Shown here in pieces: positions 15,035 through 23,673 of a stretch of 64,000 bases of DNA (within the stretch, counting starts at the first letter, position 1; every line of letters starts with the position of its first letter). The translations under genes were made by a program, and so were the position numbers. Below the pieces are notes generated by a model that worked only from the letters and a program-made list of their open reading frames with translations, was not told the DNA's origin and searched no databases. The stretch covers positions 124,001-188,000 of the forward strand of contig NZ_JAASQV010000002.1 of assembly GCF_011761945.1 (NCBI RefSeq), in the 5' to 3' direction. Source of the DNA: Sphingomonas leidyi (GTDB lineage: Bacteria > Pseudomonadota > Alphaproteobacteria > Sphingomonadales > Sphingomonadaceae).

Positions 15035-16261
15035 TCAGGATGCCACCTTCCGCAGCGCCGCGACGAAGCGGTCCACCTCCTCCATCGTCGTCGCCAGCGC
15101 CGGCGTCACCCGCACGCAGCTTCCGCTCGCCAGGCCGTCGCGGTGCACGGTGAAGATGCCATGCTCGTCGAGCAGGCGCCTGGCCAGCGCGACATTGGCT
15201 TCGTGCGATGTCCGGCCCTTCAGCCGGAACGCAGTGATCGCGCCATAGCTGCCGGGATCGTCCGGCGTGAGCACCTCGACATTCGCCAGCGCCCGCGCAG
15301 GGCGGACCCAGCGATCGCGCAGCGCCCGGAGCCGCGCCTGCTTGGCGGCGGCACCGATGCCTTCGTGGAAGTCGAGGGCCGCGGGCACCGCGAGCAGCGC
15401 CGCATAGTCGACCGTGCCGGTATGGACGCGGGACCGGATGTCCGCGGGGTTGGCGCCGGCTTCGGCGGGGTCGATATCGATGTCCGTCAGCCGGCCGTCC
15501 CGGATCACGATCGCGCCGACGCCGAGCGGCGCGCCGATCCATTTGTGCAGGTTGATGCCGATGAAATCGGCGGCGAGATCGGGCAGCCTATAGTCGATCT
15601 GGCCGACGCCGTGCGCGGCATCGACGATCGCATCGATGCCGCGGAGCCGAGCCATCGCCGCGATCTCGGCGACCGGCAGCACCAGGCCGGTGCGGTGGCT
15701 GACATGGGTGAGCAGCACCATGCGAAGGTTGGGATGCGCGGCAAAGGCCTGCGCATAGGCATCGATCACCGCCTGGCGCGTGGCGGGCAGCGGCAAGGCG
15801 ATCTTGATCACTTCCGCGCCGCGCCGGCCCTTCAGGCTCTCCATGCAGGCCTGCATCGCGTCATAGTCGAGATCGGCATGAAGCACCGCGTCGCCGGGGC
15901 GCAGGCGGTTATAGCCCAGGATCAGCGCGCGCATCGCTTCGGTCGCGTTGCGGGTGAAGGCGATCTCCCCGGTTCCCACGCCCATCGCGGCGGCCACCCG
16001 GGCGCGGACCGCCTCGATCTCGCCGGGCATCTCGCGCCGGACATAGAAGCTGGTGTCGCGGTTCACGCGATCGACATGGGCGCGATAGGCGGCATGCACC
16101 GGCCGCGCCATCATTCCCCAATTGCCATGCTCGAGCTGCGCAACCTTGCGCGTGACGTCGTATTGCGCGGCGATGCCGGCCCAGCGCTCGTCGTCCGCCG
16201 CAAGGGCCGGGGCGACGGGCATCGCGGCCGCGGCGGCGAGCAAGGTCCTGCGGTCCATCAT
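15035..16261 (-). CDS. Exported class V aminotransferase-like PLP enzyme
   Basis: A 408-residue protein of the isopenicillin-N-epimerase/NifS-like class V group. It begins MMDRRTLLAAAAAMPVAPALA, a twin-arginine-like signal, which is unusual for PLP enzymes but known in this subgroup. The PLP lysine is in NLHKWIGAPLG, preceded by VDAAHGVGQIDY with the cofactor-binding aspartate. ATG 16261 is chosen because GGAGG lies just before it. The longer frame upstream lacks conservation signals. It follows trmB on the same strand by 64 bases. The substrate is unknown. Confidence 0.85.
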   Translation of the reverse strand: MMDRRTLLAAAAAMPVAPALAADDERWAGIAAQYDVTRKVAQLEHGNWGMMARPVHAAYRAHVDRVNRDTSFYVRREMPGEIEAVRARVAAAMGVGTGEIAFTRNATEAMRALILGYNRLRPGDAVLHADLDYDAMQACMESLKGRRGAEVIKIALPLPATRQAVIDAYAQAFAAHPNLRMVLLTHVSHRTGLVLPVAEIAAMARLRGIDAIVDAAHGVGQIDYRLPDLAADFIGINLHKWIGAPLGVGAIVIRDGRLTDIDIDPAEAGANPADIRSRVHTGTVDYAALLAVPAALDFHEGIGAAAKQARLRALRDRWVRPARALANVEVLTPDDPGSYGAITAFRLKGRTSHEANVALARRLLDEHGIFTVHRDGLASGSCVRVTPALATTMEEVDRFVAALRKVAS

Positions 16262-16325
16262 TCCCCTCCTCCCGATCCGGCGCCGCACGGATAGCAGCGG
16301 GGCCAGCGCCGCACCATGCAGCGGC

Positions 16326-17006
16326 CTATCGGCGGATGTAGCGGAAGTACCACACTTCATGGCCCTGGCGCCGCGCCTTGCGCTCGTAGCGCGTTTCGGG
16401 CCAGTCCGCCGGGCGGGTGAGGAAATCCTGCGCGGTCTTCGCCTGCCATGCGAAGTCGCGGCGCTGGTCCATGATCATCATCGACCAGCGGCAATAGGTC
16501 GGATCGTCGGTGCCCAGGCGGAACTCGCAGCCGGGCTTGAGCTTCGCGGCGATGATGTCGAGCGGACCATGGTTCATCATCCGGCGCTTGGCATGGCGGG
16601 CCTTGGGCCAGGGATCGGGATGGAGCAGATAGAGCCGCTCGAGGCTGGCATCGGGCAGCCGCTCGAGCACTTCGAGCGCGTCGCCCATGTGCAGGCGGAC
16701 ATTCTTGAGATCGCCGTCGCGGACATGGCCGAGCGCGCCGACCACGCCGTTGAGGAAGGGCTCGCAGCCGATAAAGCCGTGACCGGGGCGCATCGCGGCC
16801 TGGCCGGCGAGATGCTCGCCCGCGCCGAAGCCGATCTCGAACTCGAGGGGGCGATCGTCGCCGAAGAGAATGGCCGAATCGAGCGGACCCGATTCGGGCA
16901 GGCTCACCTGCGGGAGCAGCTCCTCGACAAGGGCGGATTGGCCCTGGCGGAGCTTGTGGCCCTGGCGGCGGCCATAGAGACGGCGGATGGAAACGGGATC
17001 GGACAC
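16326..17006 (-). CDS. trmB: tRNA (guanine-46-N7)-methyltransferase
   Basis: A 226-residue SAM-dependent methyltransferase that makes m7G46 in tRNA variable loops. It shows EIGFGAGEH (57-65, SAM binding), GCEPFLNGV, the diagnostic HPDPWPKARHAKRR (129-142), and a C-terminal TRYERKARRQGHEVWYFRY. The frame is open far upstream. The family-typical N-terminus SDPVSIRRLYGRRQGH places the start at GTG 17006. It lies downstream of an EAL-like gene on the same strand (38-base gap). Confidence 0.93.
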   Translation of the reverse strand: MSDPVSIRRLYGRRQGHKLRQGQSALVEELLPQVSLPESGPLDSAILFGDDRPLEFEIGFGAGEHLAGQAAMRPGHGFIGCEPFLNGVVGALGHVRDGDLKNVRLHMGDALEVLERLPDASLERLYLLHPDPWPKARHAKRRMMNHGPLDIIAAKLKPGCEFRLGTDDPTYCRWSMMIMDQRRDFAWQAKTAQDFLTRPADWPETRYERKARRQGHEVWYFRYIRR

Positions 17007-17044
17007 GGGCCGCCTGTTAGCGCCCCGGACGCGGAGGACAAGCG

Positions 17045-17875
17045 TTAGAGCGCCTGGGCGAACGCGGCAGGCGCCGCCGGACGCATCGCGGCCATGCGCT
17101 GGTGCGCGGCAAGGCGGCGATGCTGGGGCACCGTCGCGCGCGGCTCGCGGCGGGCGAGGTGCGCGCGCGGCAGCGGGCGGCTGCGGGCCGGCGCGATCCA
17201 GTCGCCCTGCATGTGGCGGATGCCCATCGTGCACAGCAGAACCAGGTCCTCGCGGCGCGCGACGCCATTGGCGATCAGCGTCACGTCCATGTTGCGGGCA
17301 AGGCGCAGCACGCCCTCGACGATCACTCGGCGCGAGCTGCTGTCGGCGATGTTGCGGACGAGGCCGGCATCGAGCTTGACGAAGCGCGGCGTGAAGCGGC
17401 CGAGCAGGCGGACGGCAAGCGGGCCGACGGCGAAGTTGTCGAACGCGATGGCGATGCCGCGGTCCAGACATGCCTGGGCCAGTGCCGCGATACCGGCCAG
17501 GTCGCCCCGCTCGTCGGCGTCGATTTCGAGGACCATGCGGTCGAGCGGCACGCGATGCGCGATCGCGGCGCGGAAGAGATGGGCGAGCAGCACCTCGGGC
17601 GCGCCGCAGGCGGCGGCGACGGGAACCGCGAGCAGCGCCTCGCCGTCGAGCAGCCCGGCATCGGCCGCGCCGGCGATCGCGCCGCGGATCCGCGCCACTT
17701 CGAGCCGGAGACGGGCTTCGGGGGCGAGCGCCGCGGCGACCCGGCCGAAGCCGCAACCATCGACGGTGGCGATCGCGGCCCAGGCGAAGGGCTGGCCCGA
17801 AGTCGCGGCGATCATCGGCTGGAAGGCAATGGCGAGACCGGACTGAAGCGCGGCTGGAGCAGGTTCGGTATGCAT
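17045..17875 (-). CDS. Degenerate EAL-domain protein
   Basis: A 276-residue protein with the EAL fold but altered catalytic motifs. It has IAFQPM at the start (about residue 15), MVLEIDADE where active enzymes have ELTE, IAFDNFAVG in place of DDFGTG, FVKLD, VIVEGV and MQGDWIAPA. One of the two loop-6 aspartates is replaced by asparagine and the EAL triplet itself is not recognisable. It probably does not degrade cyclic-di-GMP and may instead bind it or a protein partner. The C-terminal 45 residues are Arg/Pro-rich. The ATG at 17875 has an AAAGGAAG ribosome binding site. Confidence 0.75.
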   Translation of the reverse strand: MHTEPAPAALQSGLAIAFQPMIAATSGQPFAWAAIATVDGCGFGRVAAALAPEARLRLEVARIRGAIAGAADAGLLDGEALLAVPVAAACGAPEVLLAHLFRAAIAHRVPLDRMVLEIDADERGDLAGIAALAQACLDRGIAIAFDNFAVGPLAVRLLGRFTPRFVKLDAGLVRNIADSSSRRVIVEGVLRLARNMDVTLIANGVARREDLVLLCTMGIRHMQGDWIAPARSRPLPRAHLARREPRATVPQHRRLAAHQRMAAMRPAAPAAFAQAL

Positions 17876-17895
17876 GATGCTTCCTTTCTGCCCTT

Positions 17896-17913
17896 CGTTA
17901 AAAATGGTTAACG
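17896..17913. promoter_or_regulatory. Palindrome upstream of the first EAL-like gene
   Basis: CGTTAA-N6-TTAACG is a perfect inverted repeat 21 bases before the start codon. It resembles a CtrA site (TTAA-N7-TTAAC), but its spacer is one base short. An operator or start-proximal promoter element is likely. The regulator is uncertain. Confidence 0.35.
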
Positions 17914-18125
17914 CCGCCCGCTCCATTCCGTGCGTCGCCGAAGGGGGATTCTCCCCATGGGGATTCTACCGGGGAAGGCGATGGCGGATTCCGCTTGCCT
18001 CACGCGAATCCGCGAGTCGTGCCGCGGGGAAAGAATCGGCGTCGAAACGACCCCGGGGCAAATTACCACCGAAATGGTTTCTTTTCTGGAGACCGATGCG
18101 GGAACTGCGCGCGGCGAAGCGCGAA

Positions 18126-18905
18126 TCAGGCCGCGTTGCGCAGCGCCGGCTGCGGCAGGCAGCCCGTGGCAGGTGCGCCGACATGGGCGCCCTGGACGAG
18201 CGGCACGCCGAAGCTGCGGATGCGCTCATAGACCGGCTCGCTGTCCACGCCAGCCGCGACGATGCGCAGACCCAGGCTCTGCATGCGGCGAATGAGGTCC
18301 TCGATGGCGATGCGGCGCGACCAGCTGGACGCGATGGTGCTGACCAGCTCGGGCTCGATCGTCACCGCATGGGGCGCGAACTTCCCGCAATAGGCGAGCC
18401 CCGATTCGTTGGGGCCGACGCCGTGAAAGGCGACGACCGGGCCCAGCTTGTTGAAGACATGCATGATGTCGGCGAGTTCGGAGCTGGTGATCGCCTGATA
18501 GTGGTGGAGCGTGAACACCAGCCGCTCCGCGACGATGCCATATTGGCGGGCGGTGAGCAGCGCCGGCTGGATATGCTCCGCCGGATCGCCGATCGCCGGG
18601 GCGCTCAGCGGAATGGCAAGCCGCCCGCCCGAGCTGGCGAAGCCCGCCGTCGCGGCCCAGCGCACCGCGGCAACCGCGCAGCGGCGGTCGACGTCGCGGC
18701 GCTGCTCGGCCGAGAGCTGGTCGAAATCGCCCGTGGCGGGCGCGCCGTCGCGGAGCGCCTGTGCCTCATAGGCATGGATGCGCCCGCCAGCGATCTCGGC
18801 AATGGGCTGGAAGGCGATCGCGAGCCCGGTGCCGGCGCCAGGGGATGCTCCGCTCTCCGGAACCATCATCGAATTCTCCGACTCCACCGACTCGCTCCTT
18901 TCCAT
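18126..18905 (-). CDS. Second degenerate EAL-domain protein
   Basis: A 259-residue EAL-like protein. It keeps IAFQPIAEI and a YEAQAL sequence near residue 46 where EALLR is normal. The central ELTE-type motif reads RLVFTLHHYQ, the DDFG aspartates are replaced by VAFHGVGP, and the terminal motif is VAAGVDSE followed by VQGAHVG. Most metal ligands are therefore gone, so cyclic-di-GMP hydrolysis is unlikely. It lies 250 bases upstream of a paralogue on the same strand. GTG 18887, with AAAGGAG seven bases before it, is a competing start to ATG 18905. Confidence 0.72.
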   Translation of the reverse strand: MERSESVESENSMMVPESGASPGAGTGLAIAFQPIAEIAGGRIHAYEAQALRDGAPATGDFDQLSAEQRRDVDRRCAVAAVRWAATAGFASSGGRLAIPLSAPAIGDPAEHIQPALLTARQYGIVAERLVFTLHHYQAITSSELADIMHVFNKLGPVVAFHGVGPNESGLAYCGKFAPHAVTIEPELVSTIASSWSRRIAIEDLIRRMQSLGLRIVAAGVDSEPVYERIRSFGVPLVQGAHVGAPATGCLPQPALRNAA

Positions 18906-18986
18906 TCCTTCCTGATGAAGAATTACGGTTGCCCAGTGCTTTATAGGATGGCCCGTACGAATACGTATCGAAGCGGCGCAACGAAA

Positions 18987-19017
18987 AGCCCCGCGCCGGC
19001 AGATGCGGCGCGGGGCT
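18987..19017 (-). terminator. Intrinsic terminator of metK
   Basis: AGCCCCGCGCC (18987-18997) pairs perfectly with GGCGCGGGGCT (19007-19017) around a nine-base loop. On the reverse strand it is followed by TTTC, and it sits 30 bases after the metK stop. Confidence 0.8.
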
Positions 19018-19047
19018 GTGATGTTCGGCAGGCCGAGGCCGGCGGGA

Positions 19048-20262
19048 TCAGGCGGCGAGCGCGGCCTTCAGATCCTCGACCAGGTCGGTCTTCTCCCAGG
19101 GGAAGAAATCGCCCTCGGGCTTGCGGCCGAAATGGCCATAAGCCGCCGTCTTCGAATAGATCGGCTTGTTGAGCTGGAGGTGCGTGCGGATGCCGCGCGG
19201 CGTGAGGCCGCCCAGCTTCTCGATGCCCGCGATCGCCGCCTCGATCTTGTCGTCCGAGACCGTGCCGGTGCCGTGCGTGTCGACATAGAGCGACAGCGGC
19301 TTGGACACGCCGATCGCATAGGCCAGCTGGATCGTCACGCGCTTGGCCAGGCCGGCGGCGACGATGTTCTTGGCGAGATAGCGGGTGATATACGCCGCCG
19401 AGCGATCGACCTTGGTCGGGTCCTTGCCCGAAAAGGCACCGCCGCCATGCGGCGAAGCGCCGCCATAGGTGTCGACGATGATCTTGCGGCCGGTGAGGCC
19501 GGCATCGCCGTCCGGACCGCCGATCTCGAACGAGCCGGTCGGGTTGATGTGATACTCGGTCTCGCCCGAGAGCAGCTCGGCCGGGAGCAGGTCGGCGACG
19601 ACCTTCCTCACATAGGCCTTGAGCTCGGCTTCCTTGTCGCCCTCGTCATAGCCCTTGCCGTGCTGGGTCGAGACGACGATCGCGGTGGCCGCGACCGGCT
19701 TGCCGTTCTCGAAGCGCAGCGTGACCTGGCTCTTGGCGTCCGGCTCGAGGAACGGCGCCGCGCCCGAATGGCGATCGGCGGCCATGCGCTCGAGGATCTT
19801 GTGGCTGTAGTCGAGCGTCGCCGGCATCAGGTCCGGCGTCTCGTCGCAGGCGAAGCCGAACATGATGCCCTGGTCGCCGGCGCCCTCGTCCTTGTTGCCC
19901 GAGGCGTCGACGCCCTGCGCGATGTGCGCCGATTGCGGGTGCAGGTTGTTCTCGAAGCGGAGCGTCTCCCAGTGGAAGCCTTCCTGCTCGTAGCCGATGC
20001 GCTTCACGGTGTCGCGGACGGCCTTCTCGACCTCTTCCTGCACGCCCGGCGCCCAGTTGCCCTCGGTGTCCATGATGCCCTTGCCGCGGATCTCGCCGGC
20101 AAGGACGACCAGCTGGGTGGTGGTCAGCGTCTCGCAGGCGATGCGGGCCTCGGGGTCCTTCGACAGGAACAGATCGACGATGGCGTCGGAAATCTGGTCC
20201 GCGACCTTGTCGGGATGGCCTTCGGAAACCGATTCGGACGTGAAGAGATAGTTGGAACGCAT
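19048..20262 (-). CDS. metK: S-adenosylmethionine synthetase
   Basis: A 404-residue enzyme that joins methionine and ATP to make SAM in the cytoplasm. Hallmarks are [19 protein letters not shown] (residues 9-27), the hexapeptide-like [10 protein letters not shown] (near 130) and [19 protein letters not shown] (near 270). Length is normal for alphaproteobacteria. GAGGAA precedes the start. A strong hairpin follows the stop, and a 20-base near-palindrome sits in the short gap to lnt, suggesting independent regulation. Confidence 0.97.
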   Translation of the reverse strand: MRSNYLFTSESVSEGHPDKVADQISDAIVDLFLSKDPEARIACETLTTTQLVVLAGEIRGKGIMDTEGNWAPGVQEEVEKAVRDTVKRIGYEQEGFHWETLRFENNLHPQSAHIAQGVDASGNKDEGAGDQGIMFGFACDETPDLMPATLDYSHKILERMAADRHSGAAPFLEPDAKSQVTLRFENGKPVAATAIVVSTQHGKGYDEGDKEAELKAYVRKVVADLLPAELLSGETEYHINPTGSFEIGGPDGDAGLTGRKIIVDTYGGASPHGGGAFSGKDPTKVDRSAAYITRYLAKNIVAAGLAKRVTIQLAYAIGVSKPLSLYVDTHGTGTVSDDKIEAAIAGIEKLGGLTPRGIRTHLQLNKPIYSKTAAYGHFGRKPEGDFFPWEKTDLVEDLKAALAA

Positions 20263-20307
20263 GGAAATTCCTCTTGTGGGGAGGAAAGCCGGGCCGTTGC
20301 CATGCCC

Positions 20308-20327
20308 ATATAAAGCTTTCCTTATAT
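20308..20327 (-). promoter_or_regulatory. Candidate operator for metK (SahR-like palindrome)
   Basis: A 20-base near-palindrome, ATATAAAG-CTTT-CCTTATAT (7 of 10 base pairs complementary), ends 46 bases upstream of metK in an otherwise GC-rich gap. Many proteobacterial metK and ahcY genes carry AT-rich ATATAAAG-type palindromes bound by the ArsR-family regulator SahR. I infer a similar operator. No sahR gene is in this window, and I see no SAM riboswitch. Confidence 0.45.
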
Positions 20328-20334
20328 CACGCCC

Positions 20335-21897
20335 CTAGCGGGCGAAGCGCCGAAACGCAATCGCGAACACCACCAGGGCCAGCGCAACGAGCAGCGCCAG
20401 CCAATTGCCGAGCCGCGCGAAGAAGGTGGGCGGCAGGGGCGCGGGGAGCGGCACTTCCACCGCGCCCTCCTGCCCCGCCGGCACCGTGCCGAGCAGGCGG
20501 CCACGGGCGTCGATCACGGCGGAAACGCCGGTGGGCGTGGCGCGCAGGATCGGCAGCCCCTCCTCGATCGCCCGCAACCGCGCCTGGGCGAGATGCTGCA
20601 CCGGCCCCCAGCTGCCGAACCAGGCGTCGTTCGACGGGTTGAACAGGAAATCCGGGCGATTGCGCTGGTCGATGATCTGGCCGGAGAAGATGATCTCGTA
20701 GCAGACCGCGACGCCGGCCCTGCCGAAGCCGTCGACGGCGAGCGTGCGCGGGCCGGGGCCGGGGATGAAGTCGATCTCGCCCATCACCAGCCGGGCGAGG
20801 CCGAGCGGCGCGAGCAGCGTGCGCATCGGCAGATACTCGCCATAGGGCACGAGATGCGCCTTGTCGTAGCGCCCGCCGAGCATGCCGGCGGGATCCACCG
20901 TCCACACCGAATTGCCCGCGCCGGTCAGCCGGTCTCCGTCGAAGAACAGCGCATTGCCGCCGACCATCGCACGGTCCCGGGGGCCGAGCAGCCCGCCGAT
21001 CCGCCCGCGCACCCAGCGCGGATCGCCTTGCTGGTAGAAGCGCTGCGGATAGCCGTCCTCGACATAGTAGTTGACCATGCCCTCGGGCCACACGACCAGC
21101 CGTGGCACGCCGCCGGGCTGGCCGCTCCATTCGGCCAGCTTGGCGAGGACGCGCGGGGCATAGTCCGGCCGGTCGACGCCTTCCTGCCCGATATTGGGCT
21201 GGACGACGCGGACATGCGGGCGCGTGAGGTCCTCCACCGGGCGGCCGGGATTGAGCGCGAACCCGCCGGCGAGCAGCAGCGCGGCGGTGGCCAGCGGCAC
21301 GCGATACTGGTGCTGGCTGGCGAGATAGAGCGCGCCCGCGACGATCAGGGTGAGCCCCGACAGCGCATAGGTACCGGTGAAGGCGGCAAGCTGCGCGATC
21401 GGCGTCGGCACCCAGATCGCCGCCACCGGATTCCACGGATAGCCGGTGAACAGCGTGCCGCGCAGATATTCGGTGACGATCCAGGCCGAGGCGGCGGCAA
21501 GGACGAAGGCGAGGTCCGGCTCGTTCCAGCGCGCCTTCACCATGCGGGCGAAGCGCCAGGCGAGGCCCATCGCCACCGCCGGATAGACCGCGAGATAGAG
21601 CGCCAGCAGCAGCACGGCGAAATAGCCGAGCACGGGCGGCATCTTGTCCTGGAAATCGAAGGCGTGCTGGATCCAGTTGTTGCCCAGGGTGAAATGACCG
21701 GCGCCGAACACCCAGCCGCGCAGCAGCGCCGCCCTGGCGCTCGGCGCGTGCCAGGTCAGGTGCAGCAGCACCGCGAGGCAGATCAGCGTGACGGGCCACC
21801 AGTCGAGCGGGGCGAATCCGGTGGCGGAGAGAAAGCCGGCAAGCAGCGCGACGAGCAGGGGGCGGGACAGCATCGTCTGGATGCTTAACCGATCCAT
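20335..21897 (-). CDS. lnt: Apolipoprotein N-acyltransferase
   Basis: A 520-residue inner-membrane enzyme that adds the third acyl chain to lipoproteins. About six membrane helices occupy residues 10-215, followed by a periplasmic nitrilase-type domain with the catalytic triad E272 (VVWPEG), K346 (YDKAHLVPYGE) and C399 (VAVCYE), and a final membrane helix near 500. ATG 21897 with GGAAAGGGG upstream is preferred to the longer frame that reads through a REP element. It precedes metK on the same strand with a 72-base gap. Confidence 0.95.
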   Translation of the reverse strand: MDRLSIQTMLSRPLLVALLAGFLSATGFAPLDWWPVTLICLAVLLHLTWHAPSARAALLRGWVFGAGHFTLGNNWIQHAFDFQDKMPPVLGYFAVLLLALYLAVYPAVAMGLAWRFARMVKARWNEPDLAFVLAAASAWIVTEYLRGTLFTGYPWNPVAAIWVPTPIAQLAAFTGTYALSGLTLIVAGALYLASQHQYRVPLATAALLLAGGFALNPGRPVEDLTRPHVRVVQPNIGQEGVDRPDYAPRVLAKLAEWSGQPGGVPRLVVWPEGMVNYYVEDGYPQRFYQQGDPRWVRGRIGGLLGPRDRAMVGGNALFFDGDRLTGAGNSVWTVDPAGMLGGRYDKAHLVPYGEYLPMRTLLAPLGLARLVMGEIDFIPGPGPRTLAVDGFGRAGVAVCYEIIFSGQIIDQRNRPDFLFNPSNDAWFGSWGPVQHLAQARLRAIEEGLPILRATPTGVSAVIDARGRLLGTVPAGQEGAVEVPLPAPLPPTFFARLGNWLALLVALALVVFAIAFRRFAR

Positions 21898-21905
21898 CCC
21901 CTTTC

Positions 21906-21931
21906 CGTCATCCCCGCCTGCGCGGGGGTGA
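21906..21931. repeat. REP-like hairpin upstream of lnt
   Basis: CGTCATCCCCGC, loop CTGC, then GCGGGGGTGA. It is a member of the window's CGTCATCCCCGC family, located in the divergent gap between lnt and aguB, immediately before the lnt ribosome binding site. Confidence 0.65.
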
Positions 21932-22059
21932 GGGAAGGGAGCACTGTCTCGAGGAGATGGCGCCAAGCGCATCCAGGGTAACGAAGCAGCTCGACGACCG
22001 GCCGCGAAAATCGTGATCCCAGGTAGCGAAAATCACGCATTCCCCCTATGTGCCGCGCC

Positions 22060-22911
22060 ATGACCGAGATCACCGTCGCCGCCCTGCAGCTCGCCTTTTC
22101 CAACGACATCGACGCGAACATCGCGAAGGTCTCCGCCCATGTGCGCGAGGCGGCCGGCCGGGGCGCGCAAGTGGTGCTGCCGCCCGAGCTGTTCGAAGGC
22201 GAGTATTTCTGCCGGGTGGAAGACGAAGGCCTGTTCGCCAATGCGAAGCCGACCGCCGAGCACAAGGCGGTGCTGGCGATGCAGGCGCTCGCCGCCGAGC
22301 TGAAGATCCACATCCCGACCAGCTTCTTCGAGGCGGACGGGCCGCATCATTACAACAGCCTCGCGATGATCGACCCCGACGGCCGGATCGCCGGCGTCTA
22401 TCGCAAGAGCCACATTCCCGACGGCCCCGGCTATGAGGAGAAGTTCTACTTCCGCCCCGGCAACACCGGGTTCAAGGTGTGGAACGGCCCGGACAAGGCC
22501 ACGCTCGGCGTGGGCGTGTGCTGGGACCAATGGTATCCGGAGACCGCCCGCGCGATGATGCTGATGGGCGCGGACATCCTGTTCTATCCCACCGCGATCG
22601 GCAGCGAGCCGCATGACGAGAGCCTCGACACCGCGCGGCTGTGGCGCCGGGCGATGGTGGGGCATGCGGTGTCGAACGTCGTCCCCGTCGTCGCCGCCAA
22701 CCGCGTCGGCACCGAGCATGGCCAGACCTTCTACGGCACCAGCTTCATCACCAACGAGCGTGGCGACATCCTGGCCGAGCTGGACCGCGAGGAGGAAGGC
22801 GTGATCGTCGCGACGCTCGACCTTGCGCTGGCCAAGCGCCACCGCGCCGCCTTCGGCTTCTTCCGCGATCGCCGGCCGGATCTCTATGGGCGGCTCGCGC
22901 AGGACATCTGA
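22060..22911 (+). CDS. aguB: N-carbamoylputrescine amidase
   Basis: A 283-residue nitrilase-superfamily enzyme that hydrolyses N-carbamoylputrescine to putrescine in arginine-derived polyamine synthesis. The E43 (PPELFEGEY), K116 (YRKSHIPDGPGY) and C154 (GVGVCWDQWYPE) triad and the GTEHGQTFYGTSFI segment are characteristic of AguB. An ATG at 22048 is also possible, but the family-typical N-terminus begins MTEITVAALQ. The partner agmatine deiminase (aguA) is not adjacent. It converges on a racemase gene. Confidence 0.92.
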   Translation: MTEITVAALQLAFSNDIDANIAKVSAHVREAAGRGAQVVLPPELFEGEYFCRVEDEGLFANAKPTAEHKAVLAMQALAAELKIHIPTSFFEADGPHHYNSLAMIDPDGRIAGVYRKSHIPDGPGYEEKFYFRPGNTGFKVWNGPDKATLGVGVCWDQWYPETARAMMLMGADILFYPTAIGSEPHDESLDTARLWRRAMVGHAVSNVVPVVAANRVGTEHGQTFYGTSFITNERGDILAELDREEEGVIVATLDLALAKRHRAAFGFFRDRRPDLYGRLAQDI

Positions 22912-22977
22912 CCCCGCCTGGCGGCCCGTCACCGGACGCGCTGCGCGATCGCTGATTTCCCGCCCTAGGCCTCGGCC

Positions 22978-23673
22978 CTAGCCCAGCGCAAACTCCAGCG
23001 CGGCGAGCGCATGCAGGCGCGTCGTGTCGAACAACGGCACTTCGCTGTCCCCTGGGCCGACGAGCAGCCCGATCTCGGTGCAGCCGAGGATCACGCCCTG
23101 CGCCCCAGCCGCCGCCAGCTCGGCGATCACCCCGCGATAGAGGGCGCGCGATTCCTCGCGGATCACGCCACCGACCAGCTCGTCATAGATGACGCGGTGC
23201 ACGGCGGCACGCGCCTCCGCGCCGGGCAGGAGCACTTCCAGCCCGAAGCGCCGCTCCAGCCGTTCGCGGTAGAATGGCTGCTCCATGGTGAAGGCCGTGC
23301 CGAGCAGGCCAATCCGCGCGATCCCCGCCGCGCGGATCGCCGCCCCGGTGGGATCGGCGATGTGGAGCATCGGAATGCCGATCGCGGCCGCGATCCGGTC
23401 GGCCACCAGGTGCATGGTGTTGGTGCACAATAGCAGGCAATCGGCGCCCGCCGCCTCGACCGCCCGGGCCTCGGCCGCGAGCTGCTCGGCGAGCGCATCC
23501 CAGGCGCCGGCGTGCTGGAGCCGCTCGATCTCCCCGAAATCGACCGACAGCATCACGCTGCGCGCCGAATGCGGATGCCCCAGCCGCGCGCGCGCCTCGC
23601 GATTGAGCAGCGCATAATATTGGGCCGAGCTCTCCCAGCTCATGCCCCCGAGCAGGCCGATCGTCTTCATCAT
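22978..23673 (-). CDS. Aspartate/glutamate racemase family protein
   Basis: A 231-residue member of the aspartate/glutamate/hydantoin racemase superfamily (YgeA-like). It begins MMKTIGLLGGMSWESSAQYY and has the two catalytic-cysteine motifs LLLCTNTMH (about residue 83) and ILGCTEIGLL (about 196). It interconverts L- and D-amino acids without a cofactor. The exact amino acid is uncertain. The start overlaps the stop of the upstream uracil-DNA glycosylase gene by four bases (ATGA), so the two are translationally coupled. Confidence 0.88.
   Translation of the reverse strand: MMKTIGLLGGMSWESSAQYYALLNREARARLGHPHSARSVMLSVDFGEIERLQHAGAWDALAEQLAAEARAVEAAGADCLLLCTNTMHLVADRIAAAIGIPMLHIADPTGAAIRAAGIARIGLLGTAFTMEQPFYRERLERRFGLEVLLPGAEARAAVHRVIYDELVGGVIREESRALYRGVIAELAAAGAQGVILGCTEIGLLVGPGDSEVPLFDTTRLHALAALEFALG

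Noticed and set aside
17896..17913. CtrA binding site upstream of the EAL-like gene
   Set aside because: The spacer between TTAA and TTAAC is six rather than seven bases and no other CtrA-regulated genes are nearby. It is kept only as an unassigned palindrome.
20263..20334. SAM riboswitch upstream of metK
   Set aside because: The gap is only 72 bases and shows none of the conserved SAM-I, SAM-II or SAM/SAH cores. A protein operator fits better.
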